Assembly (NCBI GenBank): GCA_944472135.2
Contig: CALYDD020000329.1
Coordinates: forward strand, 78,553-142,552
Direction: 5' to 3'
Length of the DNA: 64,000 bases
Origin: Trichobilharzia regenti
Lineage: Eukaryota > Platyhelminthes > Trematoda > Strigeidida > Schistosomatidae
The translations under genes and the position numbers were made by a program. This document shows, one piece after another, positions 34,366-46,249 of the stretch. How positions within the stretch are numbered: the stretch's first letter is position 1; each line of letters begins with the position of its first letter. A model generated the notes under the pieces. It saw nothing but the letters and a program-made list of their open reading frames with translations. It was not told where the DNA came from and did not search any database.

Positions 34366-34487
34366 AGAATTCTCTGATGAGAATGAATAAAAATTTTATT
34401 TAATGTTTAATGGCAGTCAGAATTCCACTATTCACTGCAGTTAGGCATACTCCATATTCAGTTACCATCAGAGATTTATAGGTACAC

Positions 34488-34560
34488 AATAATAATAATC
34501 GCTTTATTCTCAAAAATGCACTTATATATAAGTTACAGAATTTCCATTAGCTTTCTTACT
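34488..34560 (-). mobile_element. CR1/SR1-like LINE 3' end scrap
   Basis: AATAATAATAATCGCTTTATTC followed by a cytosine-poor stretch matches the first ~60 bp of the antisense LINE 3' end at 24898. Confidence 0.4.
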
Positions 34561-34619
34561 GTGAGGTATTTACTTCTTGTGCAGAGTCTTCAAGTAATAT
34601 AATAAACAATTTTATATCA

Positions 34620-34895
34620 CCTGAAGTGCTGAGTACTGATGAAGAGTCCCAAACTAGGACGAAACAGCTGTCCAGTACTCCGTGCAGGTTTTCCAATGGT
34701 TCTCTAACTGATGTCAGCTCATGATGAAATCCTGTAACCAATCAAATCCCTACAAACCATCACTTGAATATCAACGAGATGCTCACTAGCGACTTGCCCT
34801 ATTTAGTTAGGTAGTTCTGGTGAGAAGTCGTGACCATTAGGGTGCAGCAGGTCGGGTGTGAGGACAAATACTCGCCGAAGACATAGGTCAGTGTT
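34620..34895 (+). mobile_element. Hammerhead SINE (family 1), circularly permuted copy
   Basis: Order is ribozyme (GTACTGATGAAGAGTCCCAA, CTAGGACGAAACAGCTG), tail (TGGTTCTCTAACTGATG, CTGTAACCAATCAAATCCC) and then, without a break, the head of the next unit (CTTGCCCTATTTAGTTAGG, GTCGTGACCATTAGGGTGC, CAGCAGGTCGGGTGTGAGG). Other copies start with that head. The ribozyme conserves GAAAC and the helix II pair, but its CUGANGA is offset. Confidence 0.8.
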
Positions 34896-34904
34896 GTGAA
34901 AAAT

Positions 34905-35700
34905 ACCTACAAACGGTCTTCGGAAAGAATGGTTATCCCCAAAAATTTCATCAAAAAGTGTTTAAAATCAAATCACAACACCAACTAGGAACCATCATCA
35001 AAGAACACAAGAAAATTCATTCTACCATACATGAAAAATATCTCTGAAATAACAGCTAGAATACTGAAACCGTTCGATATAGATATAGCACACAAGCCAC
35101 CCAGTCAAATCGCTTAATTCGATATTATGCAAACCGAAAGATACAACAGAAAAAGGAGATAAAATTAATACCTTTTACAAAATAAATTGTATGAACTGTA
35201 ACAGGCATTACATCGGTGGTCGAAGTGGGCGTCCGCTTCGAATCAGAATCCAAGAACACAAATCAGCCGTGAAAAGACACGATATATATTTCTGTTTCAT
35301 ATCAATGCATATAGACAATTATGGATATCAGTTTGATGACTGGGATAATGTCGAAATCTTAGACAGAGGAAATACCAAATGTGCAGTCAGGGAATTCCTA
35401 GAAGCCCGGTACTCAAACGAATGTGTAATTAGTATAGACCAAATATACCAACTAATAAAAAGTAAATCAGGTGACCAGATAGTTTAAAATCCAAGTCAAT
35501 ATAAAATGATCAATACATATGTAGAGATAGTTACCGGGAGACGCAATTTTATCACTCATGGAGAATTTAAATCATTTCACTTTATGCTAAAAATTGCTCT
35601 GAATGGGGATGTTGTCCAGAGGGACGACGCAAGCACCGCGACTAAACCAACTAGCTCAGAGAACACTTTTAATTACAAACCGTCAGAATATGTGTTGTAG
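34905..35700 (+). mobile_element. Penelope-like element: linker, GIY-YIG endonuclease and 3' UTR
   Basis: The open frame at 35191-35487 (98 residues) begins inside the signature: INCMNCNRHYIGGRSGRPLRIRI, QEHKSAVKRHD, then DNVEILDRGN and REFLEARYSNE. Upstream 34905-35160 encodes the linker (GKNGYPQKFHQKV, RKFILPYMKNISEITARILK) in shifted frames; downstream is the 3' UTR with GGGATGTTGTCCAGAGGGACG. A nearly identical endonuclease is at 54481-54792 (minus). Confidence 0.85.
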
Positions 35701-36739
35701 TGAAACTTTGACTCTTTTCAAGTAAGAATCTCACAGGAACTAGGTAGACGAGACAAAGCTATTAGGATTTACACAGTGAAAAGTAAGCAGCCGATAGGCT
35801 TTAAGTAGTCTAACACTTCGCCTTGTTAAAAAAAGAAAAAAAAGAAAGTACCTCTGACGTGAACAAACACGTTTACCATCACACAGTGTCCGTGTTTCGC
35901 TTCGTTTTTTGTTTGTTTGTTTGTTTCGCATATCAAAATTTGTTTCTCTTCACAGTATTTTTGATTGAAAATGTCTGCTTATAGTCACAAACATGTCTAG
36001 GTGAGAAATAATACCCCCCTCAGTGTCCCCCAATATCTTTTATTATACCTCTATTGTCCCGACCTGTCGACTTTTTTTCAAGTTCTATTTGTTGACAGAA
36101 GTGATGACTTTATTCTCCGTCTAGACATGTTGGATCCGAATAGAAAACTGACTACATTTGTTTATATATATATATACATATAAATATACACATATATGAC
36201 TGTAGGTGTGAATCGTTGAACAGTAATAAAGAAGGCCTTTTTGATCTTGATGAAAATGGTTTATGGCCTACTGAAAAAATTGGATTCCTTTTTGTTCAGA
36301 TTAGAGTTTAGTTTTGTTAAATATTTATGATTTCATACCTTTTTAAAAATATTGCTAGACATTTTTAACACCTCCATTTTTTATTGGGTTAATTAAAACA
36401 AAATAAAACAAAAAATGAAATCTCATCTGTTACCTATATCATTTGTAGTACAGAGTTAAATGACTAAGTTTTAACTAGTAATTTATGGTAAAAATACACT
36501 ACTTATAATCATTATTTTGTCAACAGTTGTCATTTTTTTTATCAATAAATAACAAAATAAACGGCATGTGTTTCAATGAGCATTAATCACACTTTTATCA
36601 TGGTTACCATATAGGCATTTGCTGTCTAGCCACTTAGTTTCAGGATTCATATATGAATATGAATTTAAGTCAGCAAAAAGATGACTAGCACTAAACAATC
36701 CATCTCAAATCTGTTAATAACATAGCCTGTAATGGATTA
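35701..36739. other. No gene recognised
   Basis: AT-rich sequence with an A/G-rich run near 35825-35850 and an AT run near 36165-36190. Nothing else recognised. Confidence 0.5.
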
Positions 36740-37690
36740 ATTTTGAAAACTTACTTACTCAGAGTATTCAATGATGCACACACCAATATTGAGTTTACTA
36801 TGGAACATTAAAGTGACGGAAAGCTTCACTTCCTCGACACTGGCATGGAATGCCTAGAAGACGGTAGTCTTCAGAAGTCAACTAATTTATCGAAAGCCTA
36901 CATGGAAAGAACAATACTTACATTTTAATAGCGTTTGTCCAAATGGCTTTAAACGCGGACTAGTCAAGACTGTGTACTATACAGCGAGGAGAATATGCTC
37001 TAAAGAGAAACTAGAGGAGGAGTTTGAGTTCCTTGAAAAGATATTGAAGAGAAATGGGTATCCTCAAAGCTTCATCAACAAGTATAGAAGATCTGAAGTC
37101 ATAAATGTAAAACAAATCACAGTGGGGAAAAAGCCAGTCTACTTTCAGCTTGATTATAAAGGTGAAAATGTTGCAGCGATGATCAACAGAAGGCTGAGTA
37201 CATCACTTGTCATAGCCTATCCTGCAGCTAAGCTTGTCCCCGTCTATCGGACAACTTGCTCTTTGGAGCAATCAAAAATCGATAGATATCCTTCTTATGT
37301 TAACCCAAACTGTATGTACAAATTAACATGTATCTGCGGGAGCAGTTACATTGAAAGGACCGAATGAGGAAGGGCATATCTACGATTTCCTGAACATGTA
37401 CCAAAAACCTTACGTCTAAAGGGAACAAATGCTTCAGAAAGTGCCATCGCCTGGTATCTCCTTGATACGGGTCATGAGGTGGACGTTGAAAAGTCGTTCA
37501 AAATTATCAATAGGCAAATAAGCTTAATTTCCCTCAAGTTCGCTGAAGCCCTTTCCATCAAGCGCATGAAACCTGATTTATGCGTCCAGGAAGATGCGGC
37601 TATCAGTCTTTCGTTGCTCTGTCCTGATAACTGGATATTTTTCATCTCTCTTTCATTCGAATGCGAAATGCTGTTAAGTTTCTGTTGTGT
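36740..37690 (+). pseudogene. Penelope-like element: RT end, linker and endonuclease, broken
   Basis: LHFLDT (RT end) near 36825, a frame 36972-37367 with KLEEEFEFLEKILKRNGYPQ, FQLDYKGENVAAMINRRLS and CMYKLTCICGSSYIERTE (GIY-YIG signature, YIERT for YIGRT), then a stop, and after a shift FPEHVPKTLRLKG, SAIAWYLLDTGHE and AEALSIKRMKPDLCVQED. This is a different PLE family from the copy at 28615. Confidence 0.85.
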
Positions 37691-38430
37691 ATGATTATTA
37701 TTGTCCGGAATAGTGTTTAATATTACATATATATGTATGTATATGTTATTACTGTATGTATATACTGATCGATTGATTTTTCTTCGAAAATGAACTCTGT
37801 GCAAGTACGTTAAAACTGTTTTTGTAAATATACTTAATAATGTCTTTGGCCTGTAAGCAGATGACGAGAATACAACGAAATACAAGCTGGTACCATTTTA
37901 TTCTGCTAAAACTGTAGTTCTTGCTTTGTTCAAACTCATTAAGGGGAATAAATGTATGAAATGGAATAATTTTTTGGAAGATCCCTTATTTAGGTGTTTC
38001 AGCGCTGTAATTATTTTTTTTTCTTTTCCTCTAGGCTGTATATCTCATTGTTGTAACGTTTGTTTATCACCTATTTACCTAATCCTTGTTATTTGTTTTT
38101 CTTCTTGCATAACCCCTTATTGGAGCACTTCTCGTTGTGGTTGTTTAATGATAATGATAATGTGACTATGACTTTGTTTGAATGAGCAGAGGTCATTCTG
38201 TCTCATTCTGTCTGCCGGGAAGTGAGCGTTTGAGACAGCTTAATTCTTGATGACAGTGAGTTTTGATCCAACTTAGGTACTTCTTGTGGTTGATGATGGT
38301 TAAATAATTTTGTTCTACATCACTTTTTTTGTACTTAGAAATTTACCGTGAATGTATAGCTGCCTTATGATACTGTTGAGATAATTTTGAGTTTTTGATA
38401 TATCATTATTGCTATTTTTTTAAAATATTA
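37691..38430. other. No gene recognised
   Basis: AT-rich sequence, short AT repeats near 37725-37760. Nothing recognised. Confidence 0.5.
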
Positions 38431-38606
38431 ATTACAGCTTGATTCCACACCACATTTTTGGTACAAGTATGGAATTTTCAGCATGTGATGTTGGTAGCCA
38501 TACTCTTGCAGGCCGAATATAGATATCAGGTGTGCGTCGGCAGGGGATCGAACCTTGGACCATGTGCATGGGCGTCAAGAGTCCTAACAACTGTGCCACC
38601 GACGCT
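38431..38606 (-). mobile_element. tRNA-headed SINE (family 2), minus copy
   Basis: Minus strand: AGCGTCGGTGGCACAGTTGT, GGTTCGATCCCCTGCCGACG, GATATCTATATTCGGCCTGC, ending GTGGAATCAAGCTGTAAT. Head slightly damaged. Confidence 0.85.
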
Positions 38607-38762
38607 AAGTGGTACCACGGACTTTATCGGAAAATGACTGTCTGTTTTGCTGCCGTTGAGGCATTTTTTGACTGTGCATAACTCAAGGAAGTTTTGGTCA
38701 GCCATTCAGTAGACTAAAACACGTCTGACCGAATATATATACGGAACTGAAATTAACTGAAT

Positions 38763-39010
38763 TTTAGATTTTCCCGTCGATTGATTGGACCGAAGTGCTC
38801 GGTCTCAGGTTGACGTGTCGGCTTCTTGTGCAGATGCTTTGACGATGTCTGGGCGTGTAATTACAATTTAATTGGTGGATGGCGACTGGCAATGGAATCC
38901 AGAATAAAGCGCATTTCTCCCTATTCGGTACTCGTCAGCTACTGGGTGTACTTGCATTACCCAGTGAGTGATGATGTTCCCACCGAGGCTCGGACCCAGA
39001 AAGTTCTTCC
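38763..39010 (-). mobile_element. SM-alpha-like hammerhead repeat, minus copy
   Basis: Minus strand has CTGGGTCCGAGCCTCGGTGG, then CAGCTGACGA (CUGANGA intact), a weak helix II (GTACCGAATAGGGA), GAAA, TGCGCTTTATTC and TGGATTCC, as in the schistosome SM-alpha satellite. Helix II is mismatched, so cleavage is doubtful. Confidence 0.75.
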
Positions 39011-39489
39011 AACTTCTGAATATTATCATTACTCCCTTGCAGAGCTTACATATTATAACCATTTTACTAAGCCTGGGAAAATCAATCCAGTCGTTAAAGA
39101 AAAATGAAAGTGCACAATTTTTCACTCGCGTCATAAGAATATGTTTTAAATAAGTAATATGTATAATCTGAGAATAATTTTCGGTAACTAATTTTCGGTA
39201 ACACAAAAATGAATGGCTTGGTTAATTCTCTTAGTAAGTTAGCTACAACAAACGAAAGAATTGAAATTCGGGTGCAATAACAAAGAAAACTCACATGGTA
39301 TGCCGCAAATTTCAAAATTTACGCCTTTACCTAAATTAAAATTAATTTATAGTACTTGAAAGAATGCTTAGATCGCGTTTAAAACACGTGAAGTTTCCCA
39401 GTGAATATATGTATCATCTTGTTTCAAGAACAGGAAGCCTTTTACATGAAGTTATGCAAAATGCATGACAAAAAGCATCCAAGTACCAC
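39011..39489. other. No gene recognised
   Basis: AT-rich sequence. Nothing recognised. Confidence 0.4.
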
Positions 39490-40570
39490 TGTGACACTAA
39501 AAAAGTTTACATCAGAAAGGTCAGCAAAGCCATTGACGTGAAGATAGGAGTAAGACAAGACTGCCTAATATTACCAATGATATTCCTAATGTTAGTGGAC
39601 TGGATGATGCGTCAGACAGTGCGTGGGGAGTAAGAGGACAGGAATACACCGGAAAACCAATAAAAAGACTCTAGAAAGTCACATAAACTCAAGGACACAG
39701 GCATAACCAACAGACTGACTGAAGTAGCAGGCAGTCAAGACAGTACTCCAGGGGAATATAAAGAAGACGGAAGTGATGGACATAACCAACGAATCATCAT
39801 CAATGGGAGAAATTTTAACGAAGTCGCTTATTTCACCTGTCTGTGCAGCATTGTTTCAACTACAATCGAATGTCATGGATGGGATTGTCAAGGACATGTT
39901 GTGAAAGGCGAAACAGATCTTCATCACTCTAGGATCAATGTGAAAATCTAATGCACTCAGCATAAAAATTTCAAAATCCAGATTTTGAGTACTAATGTCA
40001 AGACAGTCAGTTCTTTGATATGGTTAAAAGACATTGGACAGGTCATTGCAGACATTGATCAACGTCCATCTTTGCCTAATACTGAAGATCAGAAGGCCGG
40101 ACAAAAATGATTAGTGAGACTAAACACTGGAGACAAACCAGCTAGGAACCAGTCAGCCTGTGAATGTCGCAAAGAAAATGTGCGTCGGTGGCACAGTGGT
40201 TAGGACTCTCGCCTACGTTGCACATGGTCCGAGGTTCAATCCACTGCCGACGCACACCTGATATCTATGGTCGGCCTGCGAAATTCGGGCTACCGATATC
40301 CATGCTGAAAATTTCATACTTGTACTAAAATACAGTGTGGAATCAAGCTGTAATAAAAAATAAAAAATAAATAGATGGATCGGGAACACATCGTGGAAAC
40401 CACTGAATGATTTCATGCACCAGACGATAGCTTGAATGGACCCTGACTAGGAAGTAACGTGTCAGGTACCCGATGTTGACACGGAGGAAATTGTGTGTGT
40501 GGGGGGGAGATGAAAGCCTGTAAGGAATGATGTGACCAGGTAAAGGGGACTCATTTCTTGCTCTCTTAAC
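39490..40570 (+). pseudogene. RTE-like LINE with a family-2 SINE inside
   Basis: LINE part 1 (39490-40179): IGVRQDCLILPMIFLMLVDW (RT motif B side) and a long, frameshifted C-terminal part. Part 2 (40371-40570) resumes with the WIG/HR-type tail. The SINE at 40180-40370 lies between. Confidence 0.75.
40180..40370 (+). mobile_element. tRNA-headed SINE (family 2)
   Basis: GTGCGTCGGTGGCACAGTGG, GAGGTTCAATCCACTGCCGAC, GATATCTATGGTCGGCCTGC, AGCTGTAATAAAAAATAAAA. Inserted in an RTE LINE. Confidence 0.9.
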
Positions 40571-41055
40571 CTAAGCGAATAATAATAGTTGATTTGATAC
40601 ACTCTTATGCAACTATACTAGTTCAAAATAGATATTCTGATGAAATGTAATTAACTGTTAACATTTATAATATTGACAACCAACAAACACGTGAAGGGAT
40701 CAACAGCAGCAGAAAATAGTAGTTTCTTATGCTGGGATGAAAACAGGTAGAGTTTGTTAAATGCCCCATCTTCAAGAAACTCATCCAATTGTACATTTCT
40801 GTCTAGAATTCCATTTCCTGCATGACAAGTAAAATAATCTATTTCTTAACTAAAATCTTTTTAGGTCTTGTGATAGAAATGGACATAGAACTAAAAAGTT
40901 GAATATTTCATTCGTTCTAGACCATAAAACTATAAAGTAATGAGAGGGGAAAAGAATTCTTTGAACGAAGAAGGATAACTAAATACTGGATATCAAGTGA
41001 TTTTGGCTTTGGAAATCTATGTTAAATATTTCAATGCATAAATATTTTTAATATA
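40571..41055. other. No gene recognised
   Basis: AT-rich sequence. Nothing recognised. Confidence 0.4.
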
Positions 41056-42390
41056 AGTATAAAACTTGGGCACTGTGGTAGAGTATAACTCCATCATAGA
41101 TAAGATTTTATTTTGATAAGTCACACAGCGTTACACCGTAGTATTCACTGATGACCACGTTTCGAGCACAAATTATTACTGCTCATAATCATATCAAGCT
41201 ACTGACACACAACTTTTTCCTTCATTTATATACATCTGTGGAATCGTGCGTCGGTGGCACAATGGCTAGGACTCTCGCCTACGATGCACATGGTCCGAGG
41301 TTCGATCACCTGTCGACGCACATCTGATATCTATGGTCGGCCTGTGAAATTTGGGCTACCGATATCCACGCTGAAAATTCCATACTTGTACCAAAAATAC
41401 AGTGTGGAATCAAGCTGTTACCAAAAATAAAAAATAAAATAGATATTTGAATGAAAATCAATATGTGATAATGTACATTCAGAAATAATAATATGAGTGT
41501 TATTCATCAATTACAATCAGATGGGAAATAAGACGAGTGTTTATTACAGTCATAATAAGTAACTTGTCAGCATGTTCTGATGTGTTTGAATTGAAATAAA
41601 ATTTTGAGATTATTTATTATCCTCCTCTGATTTGACTGACTGGTGGTAATAATATCTTCCATATTTCTGGTATTTGCATTGAGTCATTTCTGTTCCATGT
41701 GCTGGATGTAGACTCAATGAACCAGGCAGGATTCAGCAATCAATCTCTCTCCATCTCCACCTACGTAGATTACTTCTTAGAATCTTGACCCTCTCAGACC
41801 CATACCATTATGTGCTTGTGTGTTAATGCATGTACCGCAATTGCTGAGCTTTTTTCTAAATTACTTATCTTCTCTGGCTCAACCATTCTTACTCTAGCTA
41901 AACTCTTATGTTTCGCCAATCTGATTACCCCTGATCTACTAGTTTGACCTATACAGTTGACCTAACTCACAGTCATTGCAGGGTATTTTTTAAATTATAT
42001 CATTTTGCTTAATTGGGTCCACCGGGTCTTTTAGCCTACAGAGCTTGTCTCTGAGTGAGTTTGTAGGTTTGAATATCACCCTAATTCGTGCTTTATTGAG
42101 AATCCTACGTAGGGTCTCAGATGTCCCCTCCTTGTATGGTGTAACAGTAGATGACTTATATTCTTTCTTATTTATGTTATCAAATATCTGGTCGATTCCA
42201 CACATGTATATAAGTGAACGAAAAAGTTGTTTAAGTAGCTTGATATGATTATAAGCAATAATTTACGCTCGAAACGTGGTCATCAGTTAATATTACTGTG
42301 TAACACTGTGTGATATATCAAAATAAAATCTTACCTATAATGGAGTTATATTGTACCACAGTGCCCAAGTTTTATACTTATATCAATAAC
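41056..42390 (-). mobile_element. Penelope-like element with inverted terminal segments, SINE inside
   Basis: A ~175-bp segment at 41056-41232 (CTTGGGCACTGTGG, CGTTTCGAGCAC) recurs inverted at 42205-42390. Between them: a family-2 SINE (41246-41442), then antisense PLE sequence matching 19536-19960, and a remnant endonuclease N-terminus near 42205-41990 on the minus strand (DPVDPIKQNDII, as in the copy at 51280). The outer ends share ACCACAGTGCCCAAGTTTTA with 51950 and 61036. Confidence 0.7.
41246..41442 (+). mobile_element. tRNA-headed SINE (family 2)
   Basis: GTGCGTCGGTGGCACAATGG, AGGTTCGATCACCTGTCGACG, GATATCTATGGTCGGCCTGT, ending AAGCTGTTACCAAAAATAAA. It interrupts the PLE between sequence equivalent to 19940 and 19910. 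Confidence 0.88.
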
Positions 42391-42559
42391 ACTTTGTAGC
42401 CGTTTAAAAAAAATTTGGGCATTGGGTATGTTATATTCATTATAATAAAGTTTTTCTGCATTTCCCAATGAATGAAAAATAAAACGATATTGTTTTTACT
42501 GATTTTTCGCTATTTAATGCTAATAATTTTATCAACAACTTCAACTAAATGAACACTGA

Positions 42560-43075
42560 CATTAATTATGGTCAAAAACGTGTTCCGAAAACATAGACCT
42601 CATCAGTAGTCATTCGATTTAGGCTACAGACATCAGATGATATCGGAAGACTACTCAATAGACACAACATCAGAGTTTTCTTCAAAACACTAGACACACT
42701 GCGTAGCAACTCTGTCCACATAAAAGACTAAATCCCTAAATATTCTCTATCTAACTACAAAATAAAATGCTTGGATTGTGATACGATGTAAATCGGACAA
42801 ACATCTCCAGAGAGAAATCAAAATCAGAAGAAATGAATACCATAGACCCTACTCTGTTCAACCACCGAGAAATCCAGTAAGTGAACTAGAAAAGCTTGAA
42901 AAATCATCAGCTGTAGCTTGTCTAAACTCTGTAGAATCAGGCCCCAAAATTGATTTTGACAATATTGAAATCATCATCCAGAAAAAAACTTTTCAGAAAT
43001 CACAAAGAACGTTTATTATCATCAGAAGCACTTCATATCAAATGGAATCCAAATTGTCTGAATAGGAATGATGAT
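42560..43075 (+). pseudogene. Penelope-like element endonuclease, broken
   Basis: Frames give SLSNYKIKCLDCDTM*IGQT (GIY-YIG signature with the tyrosine codon turned to stop), REIKIRRNEYHR, then SAVACLNSVESGPKIDFDNIEII in the open frame 42778-43065. Belongs to the family with NxHxIDFDNIEII. Confidence 0.75.
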
Positions 43076-43628
43076 GGACTAAAACAGAATTCGACCTGGT
43101 TACAACACTCGCACACCCACATGAAGTGACAAAATCAACACGAATGTGATAAGCGTTTTTATCGTGCGTAAACACATGCTGCTGCGAATGAAATTCACAT
43201 GAGATACTTGTACCTGTATGTTTATAGCGGCTAAATTTGCTTTATCTTCATTATAAACTTTACCTCAATCTTTATTAGCCTAATGTTTCAATAAAATCTA
43301 CCGTTCACTTCTGATTCGTTTATAACTTAACCTGTAAAAAATTTTTCAGAATATACAATAAGATTAACTAAGTCAATGAGAAAAGATTAATGGAAAACCT
43401 CACCATGATTTTGCCAAGTACGGTTTTCATGCTCAAACTTAATATTCAGCGCAGAGACTCTTTTCAACGACGACTTTATTATCAAGCTGTACCATCGTAT
43501 AAATATATATATATAGATAGATGGTTTTTAAGAAATTATATCCGGTGAGAGAATTAGGTCAAAGGTGTGAATACATGAAATAATAATAGTATGAAATAAT
43601 AGAAAAGATTTGTAACTCAGGTGGATGA
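43076..43628. other. No gene recognised
   Basis: AT-rich sequence with a short AT/TAGA run near 43500-43520. Confidence 0.4.
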
Positions 43629-44296
43629 TTTGGAATTGATAGTGTTCTCTGAGCTCCTTGGTTTAATTGCGGAGCTTTCATCGTCTTTCTGGACGACATC
43701 TTCAGCGCAGTATTTAGGATAAAGTGAAATGATTTAAATTTCTTCATGAGTCTCCCGGTAACCATCTTTAGATATTTATTGACCGTTTTCTATTGATTGG
43801 GATTTTAAACTTTCTGATCATCTGATTTACTTCTTATTAGTTGGTATATTTCATCTATATTAACGTGTTTATTAATTGCGTTTTCATTTGAGTACCAGGC
43901 TTCTAGGAATTCTCTGGCACATTTGGTATCAATACATTCAGACGATCATGGACATCAATTTGATTGGGATAATGTCAAAATCTTAAACAGAGGAAACACC
44001 AAATGTGCCAGAGAATTCCTAGAAGCCTGGTACTCAAATGAAAACGCAATTAATAAACACGTTAATATAGATGAAATATACCAACTAATAAGAAGTAAAT
44101 CAGATGATCAGAAAGTTTAAAATCCCAATCAATAGAAAACGGTCAATAAATATCTAAAGATGGTTACCGGGAGACTCATGAAGAAATTTAAATCATTTCA
44201 CTTTATCCTAAATACTGCGCTGAAGATGTCGTCCAGAAAGACGATGAAAGCTCCGCAATTAAACCAAGGAGCTCAGAGAACACTATCAATTCCAAA
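43629..44296. repeat. 299-bp inverted repeat of a PLE 3' end (70-bp spacer)
   Basis: The arms 43629-43927 and 43998-44296 are exact reverse complements wherever I compared them. The right arm plus spacer is plus-strand PLE: DDHGHQFDWDNVKILNRGNTKC, REFLEAWYSNENAIN, IDEIYQLIRSKSDD (44100), then 3' UTR. The left arm is the same sequence turned round. The endonuclease signature upstream is absent, so this is only a folded-back end. Confidence 0.93.
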
Positions 44297-44414
44297 TAGT
44301 ATGAAATGCAATTAAAATATTTGTGATTATAATCATAGTTTAATGTAGCAAAATAATTAATGTCATATATAGAATAATACATAAGGTGTATAGATTTGGA
44401 AACGGGTACATAAA

Positions 44415-45284
44415 TATAGGATTACTAGACGAATATAAAATGTTACATAACATGGTGTGAAATTTGATTAGATAGAATTCAATATTGTAAAAATGAAAAA
44501 AATAAAAATTATCAATTTTCGATTTAACATGACAAGTGAGTCAAGTGGAAAAGATTCAGAGTAAGAATAGTAACAATAATAATAATGATAATAATAATAA
44601 TAATAATAGTCGTAGTAATAAGGGAAAAGTACATAGAATAACTAAATAAACAAAATAAATAAATAAATGTCTATCCATCTACGGCCAAGGCAGAAGTAGG
44701 GATTGTACATACTTCTTTTGTACACAAAGACCTGTCCGGCTTATAGTCATGAATGACCAAGGCCTCAGCTATCTTTAGAAGTCTGTAACGAAGAAAACGC
44801 GGGAAGTTAGCATGGATTCTATATATGATCTTAAAATCATGGTCAGGGTTGACAGAGTGACAGAAGTCGATCAGGTGTTCCAGAATAGAGCTTCTCACAC
44901 ACTTCCTTCCTCTCTTGTAAAACCATGCAGCTGGAATATGTTCTCGTATCCGTGTGGAAAGCAGCGTCCTGTGACTACGGCCAATTTACCTCGCTCCACA
45001 AGAGGAGCAGGTGAACTGATAGTTGAACATGGAGGCGGCCAGACGGGGGAGCTTATCTTTCACAGAGGTAGAGAACAACTTTCGGCTGGTGAACGTCATT
45101 TGTAATTTTGCTGCAAAGAACGTCTAGCTGACTGATTTAGAGAGACGATTTTTGAGCATATCTGAAGCTTGATCACCTTTGAATTCCAAGTTCATGAATA
45201 GGGTTTTCTTTGGAACTGAGTGGGTGACCAGTTTCGACTACTTATCTTTCATTTTGCTGTCAATAAATCAGTTAGGGTAACCGT
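44415..45284 (-). mobile_element. Penelope-like element 3' part, inverted duplicate of 29376-30235
   Basis: Minus strand matches the 28.6-30.2 kb copy through linker, endonuclease and 3' UTR. It has the same stop in the GIY-YIG tyrosine (TTA at 44986-44988) and a C-terminal 75-residue stretch without amino-acid change. Differences are few (for example VGVDR versus VRVDR in the antisense frame). Confidence 0.9.
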
Positions 45285-45880
45285 TTTGTTAAAAAGCTGT
45301 ATATATATATATATACGATTGTACAGCTTGATAATAAATTCACTGAAAAGAGTTTCTTCGCTGAATTCTGTGTTCTCAAGGCTTCAATGGGAATTATTAA
45401 ATTATAAAACTTAATAGACTTAGTTTATTTCACTTTGCATTTCTCTGTCTGTTGACGACTTTCTATACGCACTGTCATTGTATATCAACTGCCTATGTTA
45501 TTAGTTTTATATACATATATATTATTCATTTATTCATTCATCCGTATGTCATTAGGACGCGTTTTGTTTTATTATGAGCCTTTCTCTTCTGAAACTCATC
45601 ATCAGCTATGTGCATCGTCAGTGCGAAACGTACAGGGACTGTTGCTCACTATCTAATGGAGTTGATGAACCAGAAATACCACATAAAAATTGACATCATA
45701 TACACTCATATGTGTTATCAATATACCTAGAAATCTTAATTTTACATCTTTTACAGAAGAGAAGGAGAAGAAAAAAGAAACCGATTATCTCTTTTACATC
45801 AGGGATGTAAAGATTGTCTAGTATTCATGCAATTAAAATTCTACTTCTCCCTCTAACATTTTGACTATACCTTTTGTCAG
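45285..45880. other. No gene recognised
   Basis: AT-rich sequence with an AT run near 45298-45315. Nothing recognised. Confidence 0.5.
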
Positions 45881-46222
45881 TGTTGGCGAATATTGAGACT
45901 TTTCTTTATTCGAACCGGTCTCAAATTAGTGGGTGACAAGAACGCTGTCATTGTGCTTAATCGTGTACTGGTTGGCAGAAGTTTGGAGAAACACGATTGG
46001 AAGTATTGTTGTATATTATATTAACGTTTAATTACAGACTTTGGCACTGATTAACCACCGTAAATCTGTTTCGTTATCACTTGGAGAATAAATAATCGTG
46101 TTGCCCAACCCCTCTCTGTTGTTCCGTGTCAGTTACAGTGCATAGTAATCTGAGTATTAAGTGTAGTCTTCTGAAACCGGCGATAGGTTCAAGATCTCAG
46201 AGATCTGGACATTTGACACCTT
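45881..46222 (+). mobile_element. LTR (family C), copy 2, with leader
   Basis: LTR 45881-46137 (TGTTGGCGAATATTG to CAGTTACA) with AATAAATAAT near 46087, followed by the same ~85-bp leader as copy 1 (GTAATCTGAGTATTAAG, CTGAAACCGGCG). 3' truncated, no coding region. Confidence 0.6.
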
Positions 46223-46249
46223 TGATAATATAATTAAAGCCTGATATAT

